From the NCBI GenBank assembly GCA_024763245.1, contig JANTFW010000002.1, positions 26,526-90,525 on the forward strand: a DNA stretch of 64,000 nucleotides, written 5' to 3'. The notes under the pieces are model-generated. The model searched no databases. It was not told where the DNA came from and was given only the letters and a program-made list of their open reading frames with translations. This DNA comes from Flavobacteriaceae bacterium (GTDB taxonomy: Bacteria; Bacteroidota; Bacteroidia; Flavobacteriales; Flavobacteriaceae). This document shows positions 22,457 through 32,231 of the stretch, piece by piece (position 1 is the first letter of the stretch; every line of letters starts with the position of its first letter). The position numbers were made by a program, and so were the translations under genes.

Positions 22457-22531
22457 GGGCAATTAGCTCAGTTGGTTCAGAGCACCTCGTTTACACCGAG
22501 GGGGTCGGGGGTTCGAATCCCTCATTGCCCA
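22457..22531 (+). tRNA. tRNA-Val (TAC)
   Basis: GGGCAATTAGCTCAGTTGGTTCAGAGCACCTCGTTTACACCGAGGGGGTCGGGGGTTCGAATCCCTCATTGCCCA. Confidence 0.96.
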
Positions 22532-22534
22532 CAG

Positions 22535-22563
22535 ACCTCCCTTCAAAAAGGGAGGTTTTTTAT
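22535..22563 (+). terminator. Terminator-like hairpin between the tRNA-Val genes
   Basis: ACCTCCCTTcaaaAAGGGAGGTTTTTTATT. Confidence 0.75.
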
Positions 22564-22579
22564 TATCATTCTAAAAAAT

Positions 22580-22654
22580 GGGTAATTAACTCAGTTGGTT
22601 CAGAGTGTCACCTTGACAGGGTGGAAGTCACTGGTTCGAATCCAGTATTACCCA
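22580..22654 (+). tRNA. tRNA-Val (GAC)
   Basis: GGGTAATTAACTCAGTTGGTTCAGAGTGTCACCTTGACAGGGTGGAAGTCACTGGTTCGAATCCAGTATTACCCA; anticodon loop TTGACAG. Confidence 0.93.
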
Positions 22655-22660
22655 CAAAAA

Positions 22661-22693
22661 TCTCTTAGCTAATTAGTTAGGAGTTTTTTTTTA
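22661..22693 (+). terminator. Terminator after tRNA-Val (GAC)
   Basis: CTCTTAGCTAATTAGTTAGGAG followed by a T-run; stem includes G-T pairs. Confidence 0.65.
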
Positions 22694-22810
22694 TTAAATC
22701 AATACCTTGAGAAAGCGTACGAAGTAATACTTTAAGTCCGTTACCAAACCCTATACAAACAGAAAATAAAGGCAATTATTTGCCCAACTTCTTCCTGCTT
22801 AAAAAAAGAT

Positions 22811-24073
22811 TTAAACTCTAACGGTAATAACCTCATTAATATTAGTAGAATATCTAGGCGACAATTTTTCTTGTTTCATTACCCATTGTCTGCCTAATGA
22901 TTGTGCTCCCAATTTTACTTTATTACTTCCATAATTTCTATTTAACCTATCCATAACTTTCATTACCGGTAAATGCTTTGGGTTTTCTTCACTAAATAAA
23001 GAGAACTGCTTTTGATCTTGTGGGGTTAAATTCATAACAATTACCCCCGCTTTTTTATACTGATACCCTTCTTTAAATAATAGGCCTAATGCCTCTTGGG
23101 CATATTTTACAATAGCAAAGGCAGAATGGGTAGGATATGGGGTGTTTATAACAATATTCTGGGTATAATACGGTAAATCTTTTCGGTGTACATTGGTTTT
23201 TACAAAGACCATTATCGTATTACAATGCAACTTTTGGCGTCGTAATTTTTCGGAACAAGCTATGGCAAAGGTGGCTACGCGTTCCTTTACATCATCATAG
23301 TTTACCAAAGTTTTTGCAAAGGTCCTTGTAACGGCTATTGATTTTTTGGCCGTAGGATATTCTAATGCCAATACCGATTCCCCTTCTAACTCCTTTTTTA
23401 ACCGCAAACCTATAACCGACATGTTTTTACGCACCCATTCATCTGATAATTGCGTAAACTGATAGGCATTAGTAACACCTATGGCATGTAAACGCTTGGC
23501 GTGTTTCCTGCCAATACCCCAAACATCCTCAATAGGAAGCCATTTTAAGGCTTTTATTCGTTTTTCTTCATCATCAATACGGTAAATACCTTGTGTTCGC
23601 TTTTTAAATTTTTTGGCAATTTTATTGGCTACTTTGGCTAATGCCTTAGTAGGTGCAAAACCTATGCTTACCGGTATTCCGGTACCCTTAAAAACAGTAT
23701 GGCTTATCGTATTGCCTATAGTTTGTAAATCAAAATAGTCAAAACCCTTAAATTGCAAAAAGGCTTCATCAATACTGTAGATCTCGATATCCGGCGTAAA
23801 TTGAGATAGCAAACTCATCACTCGACTACTCATATCACCATACAGGGCATAATTAGACGAAAAAACATGAATATGTTGCTGTTCGAAGAGAGCTTTAAAC
23901 TTAAATGCCGGCGCTCCCATAGGCACACCACAGGCCTTTGCTTCGTCCGATCGCGCAATAACACACCCGTCATTATTAGATAGTACCACTATCGGTTTTC
24001 CAAGCAATGAAGGATCAAAAACCCGCTCACAAGAGGCATAAAAATTATTACAATCGACCAGTGCAAACATCAA
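22811..24073 (-). CDS. umuC: Y-family DNA polymerase, UmuC-like
   Basis: 420 aa; [53 protein letters not shown]. Confidence 0.95.
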   Translation of the reverse strand: MMFALVDCNNFYASCERVFDPSLLGKPIVVLSNNDGCVIARSDEAKACGVPMGAPAFKFKALFEQQHIHVFSSNYALYGDMSSRVMSLLSQFTPDIEIYSIDEAFLQFKGFDYFDLQTIGNTISHTVFKGTGIPVSIGFAPTKALAKVANKIAKKFKKRTQGIYRIDDEEKRIKALKWLPIEDVWGIGRKHAKRLHAIGVTNAYQFTQLSDEWVRKNMSVIGLRLKKELEGESVLALEYPTAKKSIAVTRTFAKTLVNYDDVKERVATFAIACSEKLRRQKLHCNTIMVFVKTNVHRKDLPYYTQNIVINTPYPTHSAFAIVKYAQEALGLLFKEGYQYKKAGVIVMNLTPQDQKQFSLFSEENPKHLPVMKVMDRLNRNYGSNKVKLGAQSLGRQWVMKQEKLSPRYSTNINEVITVRV

Positions 24074-24519
24074 AAATATTTTATCACATTAATTACGATA
24101 CCCCAGATTATAAACTCGTTATCTTTAGTTACTTTAATGGGTTTATATGCCTTATTTTCGGCTACTAACCAAACGATATCCTTTTCCATTTTTATCCGCT
24201 TTACCGTAAACTCCCCATCAATAAAGCAAACGGCTATCTTATTATTTTCGGGCTGAAGGCTCTTATCTATTATTAGCAAATCACCATCGTGTATACCGGC
24301 ATCAACCATCGAATTTCCTTTGACTCTACCATAAAAAGTAGTACTCGGGTTTTTTATCAAATAGGTATTCAAATCGATATTTGCATCCAAAAAATCATCG
24401 GCAGGAGAAGGGAAACCGGCACTAATGCCCTCTTCTACATAAGGCAATTCCAGTTTTGAATCCAGCCCTGCTTTAAAAAATTGTATGACCGATGTTTTTT
24501 TATAATGCGGTAACTTCAT
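24070..24519 (-). CDS. umuD: UmuD/LexA-like S24 autoproteolytic protein
   Basis: 149 aa; [22 protein letters not shown]-type S24 motif (here [22 protein letters not shown]); overlaps the umuC start. Confidence 0.94.
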   Translation of the reverse strand: MKLPHYKKTSVIQFFKAGLDSKLELPYVEEGISAGFPSPADDFLDANIDLNTYLIKNPSTTFYGRVKGNSMVDAGIHDGDLLIIDKSLQPENNKIAVCFIDGEFTVKRIKMEKDIVWLVAENKAYKPIKVTKDNEFIIWGIVINVIKYF

Positions 24520-24651
24520 AGTACAAAGGTATTGAAATTAGCAAGCATTTTTAAGGCTGAAACTTATTTTTTATCCACCAAAAACACATCCCATCTTGTA
24601 ACAATGTAAACAGACAATCGTCTTATTGACATTCAGCAAAACAAAAGCATT

Positions 24652-25548
24652 TTGAAAAGCATTTTACAACTCAACCATCTCCATAAAAAATACGGAACAA
24701 TTCATGCGGTAAATGATTTATCCTTTACCATAAAAAAAGGAAATGTCTATGGCCTTTTAGGGCCAAATGGAAGTGGTAAATCGACCACTTTAGGAATTAT
24801 TCTTAATGTAGTCAATGCCTCTTCGGGTACTTTTAACTGGTTTGACGGGACTACAAGTACACACGATGCACTAAAAAAAGTTGGAGCTATTATTGAACGC
24901 CCTAACTTCTACCCTTTTATGACAGCTGCTCAAAACTTAGAACTGGTCTGTAAAATAAAAGAAATTAGTACCAATCAGATAGACGAAAAACTAAAAACCG
25001 TTCATTTACTGGATCGTAAAGATTCTAAATTCAAAACCTTTTCTTTGGGGATGAAACAACGGCTTGCCATTGCCTCTGCCCTACTCAATGACCCGGAAAT
25101 ACTAATTCTTGATGAACCCACCAATGGCTTAGACCCTCAAGGAATCCAAGAAATACGGCATATCATTACCAAAATTGCAAGTCATGGAACTACTATTTTA
25201 CTCGCCTCTCATCTATTAGACGAAGTAGAAAAAGTCTGCTCTCATGTAATTGTGCTTCAAAACGGAAAAAAATTATACGAAGGACTAACACACGAAATGA
25301 GTCATTCTTATGGTGTTATAGAACTCAAGGCAAGCGATTTACATCTTTTAAAAAACAGTTTAGAGTCTTTTGATGGCATAGGGTCTATAAAAAGTGAAAA
25401 CGGATTACTCGTGGCAAACTTAACCAAAGAAAGAACTTCGGAATCTATCAATAAACACCTCTTTGAAAAGGGAATTATTGTTTCACATTTAGTAAAAAGA
25501 AAACCCAATCTAGAACAACAATTTTTAGATTTAACAAACAAAATTTAA
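24652..25548 (+). CDS. ABC transporter ATP-binding protein
   Basis: 298 aa; Walker A GPNGSGKST, signature LSLGMKQR-like (FSLGMKQRLAIASALL), Walker B LILDEPTNGLD; TTG start. Confidence 0.95.
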   Translation: MKSILQLNHLHKKYGTIHAVNDLSFTIKKGNVYGLLGPNGSGKSTTLGIILNVVNASSGTFNWFDGTTSTHDALKKVGAIIERPNFYPFMTAAQNLELVCKIKEISTNQIDEKLKTVHLLDRKDSKFKTFSLGMKQRLAIASALLNDPEILILDEPTNGLDPQGIQEIRHIITKIASHGTTILLASHLLDEVEKVCSHVIVLQNGKKLYEGLTHEMSHSYGVIELKASDLHLLKNSLESFDGIGSIKSENGLLVANLTKERTSESINKHLFEKGIIVSHLVKRKPNLEQQFLDLTNKI

Positions 25549-25559
25549 TACAACTCATT

Positions 25560-26390
25560 ATGTTTCGACTTCTTCAAATAGAATTGTATAAGATAAAACA
25601 CAACAAAGCCAGCAAAGTACTTATTACTATCTATTTTGGGTTATTATTAAGCATTGCGCTTTTGGTCAATGTAAAATTTACTATCGGCGATTTTAATTTT
25701 AACTTGGCCGAGTCCGGAATTTTTAATTTTCCCTATATCTGGCATCTCTTTACTTATTTTGCTTCCGGTTTTAAATTTTTCTTGCTTTTAGTCATTGTTT
25801 CTATGATGGCAAACGAATATAGCAATCGTACTTTAAAGCAAAATTTAATTGATGGTTTGAGTAAAAAAGAATTTATGCTATCTAAATTTTACACAGTTAT
25901 TTTATTGGCATTAATTTCAACTCTATTTGTTGGAGTTACCGCATTAATTTTGGGATTTATTTATTCCGATTTTACAGAAATTAGTATTGTCTTTAGTGAT
26001 TGGGACTATCTATTGGCCTATTTTATAAAATTAGTTGCTTTTTTCTCCTTCGGGTTGTTTTTAGGTGTACTGATTAAAAGATCTGCTTTTGCCGTGGGAG
26101 CAATGCTTGTATGGGCTGTAATTGAGGCAATAAGTACAGGCATCTTAAAATGGGCTTTTAAGATAGAGCACTACGAGCGTATTACACAATTTTTTCCGCT
26201 CAATGCTATGAGCAATCTCATCAAGGAGCCGATAACGCGTTTTAATGGTGTAAAATCAGTAGCGCAGCAATTGGGCGAAAAAATTGTCAAAGATTTTTCT
26301 GTACAAGGTCAAGATATCTTGATTGTCTTAGTATGGACCAGTATATTTATTTTGGGGAGCTATTACCTCTTAAAAAAAAGAGATTTATAA
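25560..26390 (+). CDS. ABC-2 type transporter permease
   Basis: 276 aa with multiple TM segments, directly after the ATP-binding gene. Confidence 0.85.
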   Translation: MFRLLQIELYKIKHNKASKVLITIYFGLLLSIALLVNVKFTIGDFNFNLAESGIFNFPYIWHLFTYFASGFKFFLLLVIVSMMANEYSNRTLKQNLIDGLSKKEFMLSKFYTVILLALISTLFVGVTALILGFIYSDFTEISIVFSDWDYLLAYFIKLVAFFSFGLFLGVLIKRSAFAVGAMLVWAVIEAISTGILKWAFKIEHYERITQFFPLNAMSNLIKEPITRFNGVKSVAQQLGEKIVKDFSVQGQDILIVLVWTSIFILGSYYLLKKRDL

Positions 26391-27080
26391 CTAATGATAA
26401 CCTTCTGATGCGTGTAATAATTCCTCCTTATCTAGTATTTTGATACGACGTCCTTTTACTTCCAAAATACCATCAGCTTTAAAAGAGGATAACAATCGTA
26501 TGGCCGATTCTGTAGCAGTTCCTATGGTATTGGCAATCTCTTCACGAGTAAGACGCACATCAATATAGCCATCTGAATCCGTACCGAAAATACGATGAAG
26601 CTGTAGAACAATATCGGCGAGTCGTTCTTTTACTGATTTTTGTGCCATCATAGAGATCGAGGTGTTGGCTTCATTTAATTGATGGGAAATATTCTTCATC
26701 AATTGAAGTGAAAAAGTAGGATTTTCACCAATAGCATCTAAAATTTTACTTTTAGGAATAAAACACACCTGCATATCTTCGAGTGCTGTAATTGTCAAAC
26801 CGGAAGGCTCTTCACTTAATACCGAACGTTGCCCTAAAATATTTCCTTGACGTAAAAATTTTACAATTTGACTCTTTCCGTTGGTATTGAGCTTACTTAA
26901 TTTACATTTTCCACTTCGCAAACAGTATATACCATTCATTATATGCCCCTCGGTAACAATGTTTTCTCCTTTTTTAACATTTAAAGTTGTTTTACTACGG
27001 GTAAAATTTTCTAATTCTTCGAAAATCAGGGTACCAAACTCATTATTATTCTTAATAAAACAATGTTCACAAGCGCCCAT
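26391..27080 (-). CDS. Crp/Fnr family transcriptional regulator (FNR-like)
   Basis: 229 aa; cNMP-binding-like fold, HTH LTREEIANTIGTATESAIRLLSSFKADGILEVKGRRIKI; divergent from ccoI. Confidence 0.92.
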   Translation of the reverse strand: MGACEHCFIKNNNEFGTLIFEELENFTRSKTTLNVKKGENIVTEGHIMNGIYCLRSGKCKLSKLNTNGKSQIVKFLRQGNILGQRSVLSEEPSGLTITALEDMQVCFIPKSKILDAIGENPTFSLQLMKNISHQLNEANTSISMMAQKSVKERLADIVLQLHRIFGTDSDGYIDVRLTREEIANTIGTATESAIRLLSSFKADGILEVKGRRIKILDKEELLHASEGYH

Positions 27081-27114
27081 AGTGTTTAGTTTTTAGATTA
27101 TTGTAAATTTGCCA

Positions 27115-27122
27115 CAAATATA
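27115..27122 (-). promoter_or_regulatory. -7 element upstream of the Crp/Fnr gene
   Basis: Minus strand TATATTTG matches TAnnTTTG. Confidence 0.5.
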
Positions 27123-27131
27123 AATCAAAAA

Positions 27132-27147
27132 ATTGATATTTATCAGT
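27132..27147. promoter_or_regulatory. FNR-box-like dyad in the fnr-like/ccoI divergent intergenic region
   Basis: ATTGATATTTATCAGT; TTGAT-N4-ATCAG against the FNR consensus TTGAT-N4-ATCAA. Confidence 0.65.
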
Positions 27148-27180
27148 TTTAGATTATCATTTTTTAATCCAACAGTATAA

Positions 27181-29586
27181 ATGAGTGATAACAAATGTTA
27201 CCATTGTGGTTTAGATTGTGGCAAAAGCCCCGTGATATTTAATGACAAATGCTTTTGCTGTAATGGGTGTAAAACCGTGTATGAAATATTAAATCAAAAT
27301 GAACTAAGTTGTTATTATGATTTTGAACAAACGCCTGGAACTATTCCCAAAGAAATAAAAGGAAAATTTGATTATTTAAACAATCCGGATATTGCGGAAA
27401 AACTTATGGAATTTTCGGATGGTACTACCGGTATAGTGGAGTTTTACATCCCATCTATACATTGTAGTGCTTGTATTTGGGTTTTAGAAAATTTGGAGAA
27501 ATTAAACCCGGCAATAGTTAATTCACTTGTAAATTTTCCCAATAAAACAGTTCGTATTAACTTTAAGGTTCAAGAAACTTCCCTTAAAGATATTGTAGAA
27601 TTATTAACCTCTATAGCCTACGAACCTTATATCAGTTTGGAAGATTCCGAAAAGAGTGCCAAAAAAGTTGACAAAACATTAATCTATCAGCTAGGAATTG
27701 CTGCCTTCGGATTTGGTAATATCATGCTACTTGCCTTTCCTGAATATTTCGAAACCGGAGATGATTTTTGGCTCAATACGTTTAAGCCCTTATTTCGATG
27801 GATGATGCTTATTCTATCCATTCCTGTTGTGGTATATTCTGCTAAGGATTATTTTATTACCGCTTACAAAGGACTCCGAAAAAAAATATTAAGTGTAGAT
27901 GTCCCTATTGCCATAGGAATTATTGTATTGTTTTTACAAAGCGCGTACGAAGTATTTTCAAATACAGGTGCCGGCTATTTTGACAGTTTAACCGGCTTGA
28001 TATTTTTCTTGCTTGTCGGTAAATTTTTTCAACAACGTACCTATAATTTCCTATCCTTTGAGCGCGATTATAGGTCTTATTTTCCAATAGCGGTTACCAA
28101 AATATCCGATGGAAAAGAAACAAGTATACCGGTTCAAGATATTAAAATGGGGGATCGTTTATTAATTAGAAATGAAGAACTCATCCCTGTAGATGCTATT
28201 CTTATACGCGGTGATGCTTTATTAGATTACAGTTTTGTGACGGGAGAATCAGCCCCTGTGTATAAAGCCAATGGCGAAAAAGTATTTGCCGGAGGTAAAC
28301 AAACCGGTAGTGCTATAGAAATTGATGTAATTAACGAAGTGTCCGAAAGCTATTTAACAGAATTATGGAGCAATGATATATTTAATAAAGGACAAAAAGA
28401 AAGAGATATAAAATCCATGACCGATGCTATTAGTAAGTATTTTACCATTACAATTATCAGTATCGCTGCAATTGCGGGATTCTATTGGTTTTTTGTCGAT
28501 GCAAAGATGGCGGTTAAGGTGATGACAGCCGTATTAATTATTGCTTGTCCTTGTGCTTTGGCACTTTCAGCTCCTTTTGCAATGGGAAATATGCTACGTA
28601 TTTTCGGGTATCGAAAATTCTATTTAAAAAACGCTTCTGTTATTGAAAAGATCAATAAAATTGATCATATCATTTTTGACAAAACAGGTACAATCACTAC
28701 CAGTAAAACCAGTGAATTACGCTATCAAGGCACCCCATTAACTAATCAAGAAAAAAGAGCTGTTAAAGCCTTGATACGTTCCTCCAGTCATCCGCTAAGT
28801 AGAGCACTTAACGACAGTATACAAGCAGAATCTTTACAAGAATCGGTAGCGAATTACAAAGAAATACCCGGCAAAGGCATTAGTGGTTCTGTAGCTACTT
28901 TTGACATACAAATTGGTTCCTCCTCTTTTGTAAATGCAGATACGGAACAGTCTTTTGGCACAAAAATCTTCATTAAAATTAATGGAAAACTAAAAGGTAA
29001 TTACACCAGTAAAAATATATACAGAAAGGGCTTAGAAAATCTTTTTAAACAACTTTCTAAAAAATACAAATTGAGTATTGTTTCCGGTGATAATGAGGGA
29101 GAAAAAGCCTATTTAGAACGTGTATTACCCAAAGGAACCAACTTTTTATTCAATCAAAAACCCAAGGATAAACTGCTCTATATTAAAGAATTGCAAGATA
29201 AAAACCAACATGTTATGATGGTTGGAGACGGACTAAACGATGCAGGTGCATTGGCACAAAGTGATGTAGGTATCGCTATTTCAGAAAATGTAACTATTTT
29301 CTCTCCGGCTTGCGACGCAATTATGGAAGCAAAACTTTTTAACAAATTTCCAAAGTTTTTAACACTATCTCACCAAACTATCAGTATCATCAAATGGAGT
29401 TTTGCGCTTTCTTTTTTATATAACTTTATAGGAATGTATTTTGCTGTTACAGGGCAACTTACACCTCTTGTTGCCGCAATTTTAATGCCATTAAGTTCAA
29501 TAAGTATTGTTGTTTTTGTTACCATTATGACCAATATTATTGCTTACAAAGCAAAAGAAAAAAAGGAACTTATAGACGAAAACTGA
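27181..29586 (+). CDS. ccoI: Heavy metal translocating P-type ATPase, CcoI/FixI-like
   Basis: 801 aa; N-terminal CYHCGLDCGK and CSACIWVLENLEK, CPCALALSAP, DKTGTIT, GDGLNDAGAL; first gene of the cbb3 cluster. Confidence 0.95.
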   Translation: MSDNKCYHCGLDCGKSPVIFNDKCFCCNGCKTVYEILNQNELSCYYDFEQTPGTIPKEIKGKFDYLNNPDIAEKLMEFSDGTTGIVEFYIPSIHCSACIWVLENLEKLNPAIVNSLVNFPNKTVRINFKVQETSLKDIVELLTSIAYEPYISLEDSEKSAKKVDKTLIYQLGIAAFGFGNIMLLAFPEYFETGDDFWLNTFKPLFRWMMLILSIPVVVYSAKDYFITAYKGLRKKILSVDVPIAIGIIVLFLQSAYEVFSNTGAGYFDSLTGLIFFLLVGKFFQQRTYNFLSFERDYRSYFPIAVTKISDGKETSIPVQDIKMGDRLLIRNEELIPVDAILIRGDALLDYSFVTGESAPVYKANGEKVFAGGKQTGSAIEIDVINEVSESYLTELWSNDIFNKGQKERDIKSMTDAISKYFTITIISIAAIAGFYWFFVDAKMAVKVMTAVLIIACPCALALSAPFAMGNMLRIFGYRKFYLKNASVIEKINKIDHIIFDKTGTITTSKTSELRYQGTPLTNQEKRAVKALIRSSSHPLSRALNDSIQAESLQESVANYKEIPGKGISGSVATFDIQIGSSSFVNADTEQSFGTKIFIKINGKLKGNYTSKNIYRKGLENLFKQLSKKYKLSIVSGDNEGEKAYLERVLPKGTNFLFNQKPKDKLLYIKELQDKNQHVMMVGDGLNDAGALAQSDVGIAISENVTIFSPACDAIMEAKLFNKFPKFLTLSHQTISIIKWSFALSFLYNFIGMYFAVTGQLTPLVAAILMPLSSISIVVFVTIMTNIIAYKAKEKKELIDEN

Positions 29587-29625
29587 CTTTTATCAGTACA
29601 TTTTATTAAAATATCGTTAAATTTG
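29582..29625 (+). promoter_or_regulatory. ccoS/ccoNO promoter: CRP/FNR-type dyad plus -7 element
   Basis: ACTGACTTTTATCAGT (29582-29597, perfect ACTGA-N6-TCAGT) and TAAATTTG (29618-29625). Confidence 0.65.
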
Positions 29626-29645
29626 CGCACAGAAGAGTTATTTTT

Positions 29646-29840
29646 ATGGAAGTGATTTATATAACTATGGGAGTTACTGTGCTTCTAGCCGTTTTTTTTC
29701 TCTTGATTTTTTTTAAGAATATCAAGGTTGGGCAATACGAAGATACCTATACACCATCTGTCAGGATGTTGTTTGATGACGAACTGGTGAAAGACACTTC
29801 TAAGGAAGACTCACAAGATAAAGATAAAACGCAAGAATAA
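29646..29840 (+). CDS. ccoS: cbb3-type cytochrome oxidase assembly protein CcoS
   Basis: 64 aa; N-terminal TM then GQYEDTYTPSVRMLFDDE; between ccoI and ccoN. Confidence 0.9.
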   Translation: MEVIYITMGVTVLLAVFFLLIFFKNIKVGQYEDTYTPSVRMLFDDELVKDTSKEDSQDKDKTQE

Positions 29841-29875
29841 TTAACCAAAATTAAATATTAATCAATTAATCAAGT

Positions 29876-32041
29876 ATGGAAAAACAACAATTTTACTATG
29901 ACAACAAAATTGTAAAACTATTTTTCTGGGCAACCGTGATATGGGGTGCTATCGGATTATTAGTTGGGCTTATGGTCGCTTTCTTATTTCTATTTCCCAA
30001 TTACTTAACGTTTGGTATAGATATGCCATGGTTAAGTTTTGGACGTTTACGACCTTTACACACCAATGCGGCAATTTTTGCCTTTGTTGGTAACGGTTTC
30101 TTTTTAGGGATGTATTACTCTATGCAACGTCTGTTGAAGACTCGTATGTATAGTGATTTTTTAAGCAAATTACACTTTTGGGGCTGGCAACTTATTATTG
30201 TCTTAGCTGCTATTACCTTACCTTTAGGATATACATCTACCAAAGAATATGCTGAATTGGAATGGCCAATAGACGTATTAGTGGTACTTGTATGGGTAGT
30301 AATGGGTATCAATATGATTGGTACCTTAATCAAAAGACGCCAACGACATATTTATGTAGCCATTTGGTTTTACATATCTACGTTTGTTACCATAGCCATG
30401 TTATACATCTTTAATAACTTAGAGTTACCTGTAGCTATGAGTGGTATGAAAAGTTATTCTGTTTATGCTGGAGTTCAAGATGCAATGGTACAGTGGTGGT
30501 ACGGTCATAATGCGGTAGCCTTTTTCTTAACCACTCCTATGTTAGGATTAATGTATTACTTTGTTCCTAAAGCGGCGAACAGACCTGTATATTCGTATCG
30601 ATTATCTATTATCCACTTCTGGACATTAATCTTTATTTATATTTGGGCCGGTCCACACCATTTATTATATAGTGCTTTACCGGACTGGGCGCAAAACCTT
30701 GGTACCGTATTTTCTGTAATGATGATTTTCCCTTCATGGGGGGGTATGATTAATGGTTTATTAACCTTACGTGGAGCTTGGGATAAAGTTCGAGAAGATC
30801 CTATCCTAAAATTCTTTGTTGTTGCCATTACCGGTTATGGTATGGCCACTTTTGAAGGACCGATGTTATCTTTTAAAAACTTAAATGCCATCGCTCACTT
30901 TACAGATTGGATTGTAGGTCACGTTCATATTGGAACATTAGCTTGGAATGGCTTTATTATTGCCGGTATGCTATATTGGTTGGCTAAAAAACTATATAAA
31001 ACCGAATTGTATTCTACCAAATTAGCAAACTACCATTTTTGGATTGGAACTATCGGTATCTTATTTTATTCTATGCCTTTATATATTGCAGGATTTACAC
31101 AAGCCTTCTTGTGGAAGCAATTTAACGATGCAGGTACTCTAGTTTATGGTAACTTCTTAGAAACAGTTACTCAGATTATTCCAATGTACGCATTACGTGC
31201 TTTTGGAGGAACTTTATATTATACCGGTTTCTTAATGATGGTTTGGAATCTTTGGAAAACAGCCAAACAAGGTAGTGCTGTTGCTGATGAGTTAGCAGAA
31301 GTTGCTCCTCTTAAAGTGATTAGTGGAAAACGTGTGAAAGGAGAAAAATGGCACTCTTGGCTTGAAAGAAAAACCATTTTATTTACAATCCTCGCTTTTA
31401 TAGCTGTTGCTATTGGTGGTTTGGTTGAAATTGTACCCCTTTTATTGGTAGACTCAAATATCCCAAAAATTGCCAGTGTAAAACCTTACACTCCATTAGA
31501 ATTAGAAGGTAGAGACATTTATATGCGTGAAGGTTGTAATAACTGTCACTCTCAAATGATTCGTCCATTTAGATCTGAAGTGGAACGTTATGGTGAATAT
31601 TCAAAAGCCGGAGAATTTGTATACGATCATCCTTTCTTATGGGGTTCTAGACGTACCGGTCCGGATTTACACCGTATTGGAGGTAAATACAACAACAATT
31701 GGCATTTTAACCATATGATGGATCCAAGTTTTACATCACCGGGAACTATTATGCCACGATATGGTTGGTTACATAAAAATGATTTGGACTACTCCACGAT
31801 AGAAGAGAAGTTAAAAACATTAAGAGCTTTAGGTGTACCGTATACAGATAAGGAGATAGCCGGAGCAAAAGCAAGTGTTGTAGCTCAAGCTAAGGAAGTT
31901 GAAGCGGAACTGCACAACGATCCTGAATACGTTAAAAATTATGCAAATGCCAATATTCAAAATAAAGAAATTGTGGCATTAATTGCATACCTACAACGTT
32001 TAGGGACTGATATTAAAGCAAATAAAACCGCTCAAAAATAA
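29876..32041 (+). CDS. ccoN: cbb3-type cytochrome c oxidase, fused CcoN-CcoO
   Basis: 721 aa; CcoN-type TM core (WWYGHNAVAFFLTTPMLG, GPHHLLYSALPDWAQ, HFTDWIVGHVHIG) followed in frame by a CcoO-like domain with CNNCHSQMIRPF. Confidence 0.95.
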   Translation: MEKQQFYYDNKIVKLFFWATVIWGAIGLLVGLMVAFLFLFPNYLTFGIDMPWLSFGRLRPLHTNAAIFAFVGNGFFLGMYYSMQRLLKTRMYSDFLSKLHFWGWQLIIVLAAITLPLGYTSTKEYAELEWPIDVLVVLVWVVMGINMIGTLIKRRQRHIYVAIWFYISTFVTIAMLYIFNNLELPVAMSGMKSYSVYAGVQDAMVQWWYGHNAVAFFLTTPMLGLMYYFVPKAANRPVYSYRLSIIHFWTLIFIYIWAGPHHLLYSALPDWAQNLGTVFSVMMIFPSWGGMINGLLTLRGAWDKVREDPILKFFVVAITGYGMATFEGPMLSFKNLNAIAHFTDWIVGHVHIGTLAWNGFIIAGMLYWLAKKLYKTELYSTKLANYHFWIGTIGILFYSMPLYIAGFTQAFLWKQFNDAGTLVYGNFLETVTQIIPMYALRAFGGTLYYTGFLMMVWNLWKTAKQGSAVADELAEVAPLKVISGKRVKGEKWHSWLERKTILFTILAFIAVAIGGLVEIVPLLLVDSNIPKIASVKPYTPLELEGRDIYMREGCNNCHSQMIRPFRSEVERYGEYSKAGEFVYDHPFLWGSRRTGPDLHRIGGKYNNNWHFNHMMDPSFTSPGTIMPRYGWLHKNDLDYSTIEEKLKTLRALGVPYTDKEIAGAKASVVAQAKEVEAELHNDPEYVKNYANANIQNKEIVALIAYLQRLGTDIKANKTAQK

Positions 32042-32223
32042 TGTTGCGATTTATTAAACATAACTTTGATAGTATTGACGGTGTAGCGGTATACCCTATC
32101 GTTGCACTGCTTACTTTCTTTGCTGTTTTTGTTGTTATGCTTGTAATTGTGTTTAAAATGCGCAAAAAGTATATCGATGAAGTCAGTAATATACCTTTAG
32201 AAGAAGACGACAATATAAAATAA
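32041..32223 (+). CDS. Small CcoQ-like membrane protein
   Basis: 60 aa, one TM, between ccoNO and ccoP with overlapping stop/start (TAATG). Confidence 0.75.
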   Translation: MLRFIKHNFDSIDGVAVYPIVALLTFFAVFVVMLVIVFKMRKKYIDEVSNIPLEEDDNIK

Positions 32224-32231
32224 CAAAAATT

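Noticed and set aside
22811-24519. umuDC as part of an integrative element
   Set aside because: It sits near tRNA-Val genes, but I found no integrase, direct repeat of the tRNA 3' end, or phage/ICE genes nearby.
27168-27181. -7 element for ccoI at the spacing seen for ccoS and ccoG
   Set aside because: The expected position reads TCCAACAG, a poor match to TAnnTTTG, so no ccoI promoter was called despite the upstream dyad.
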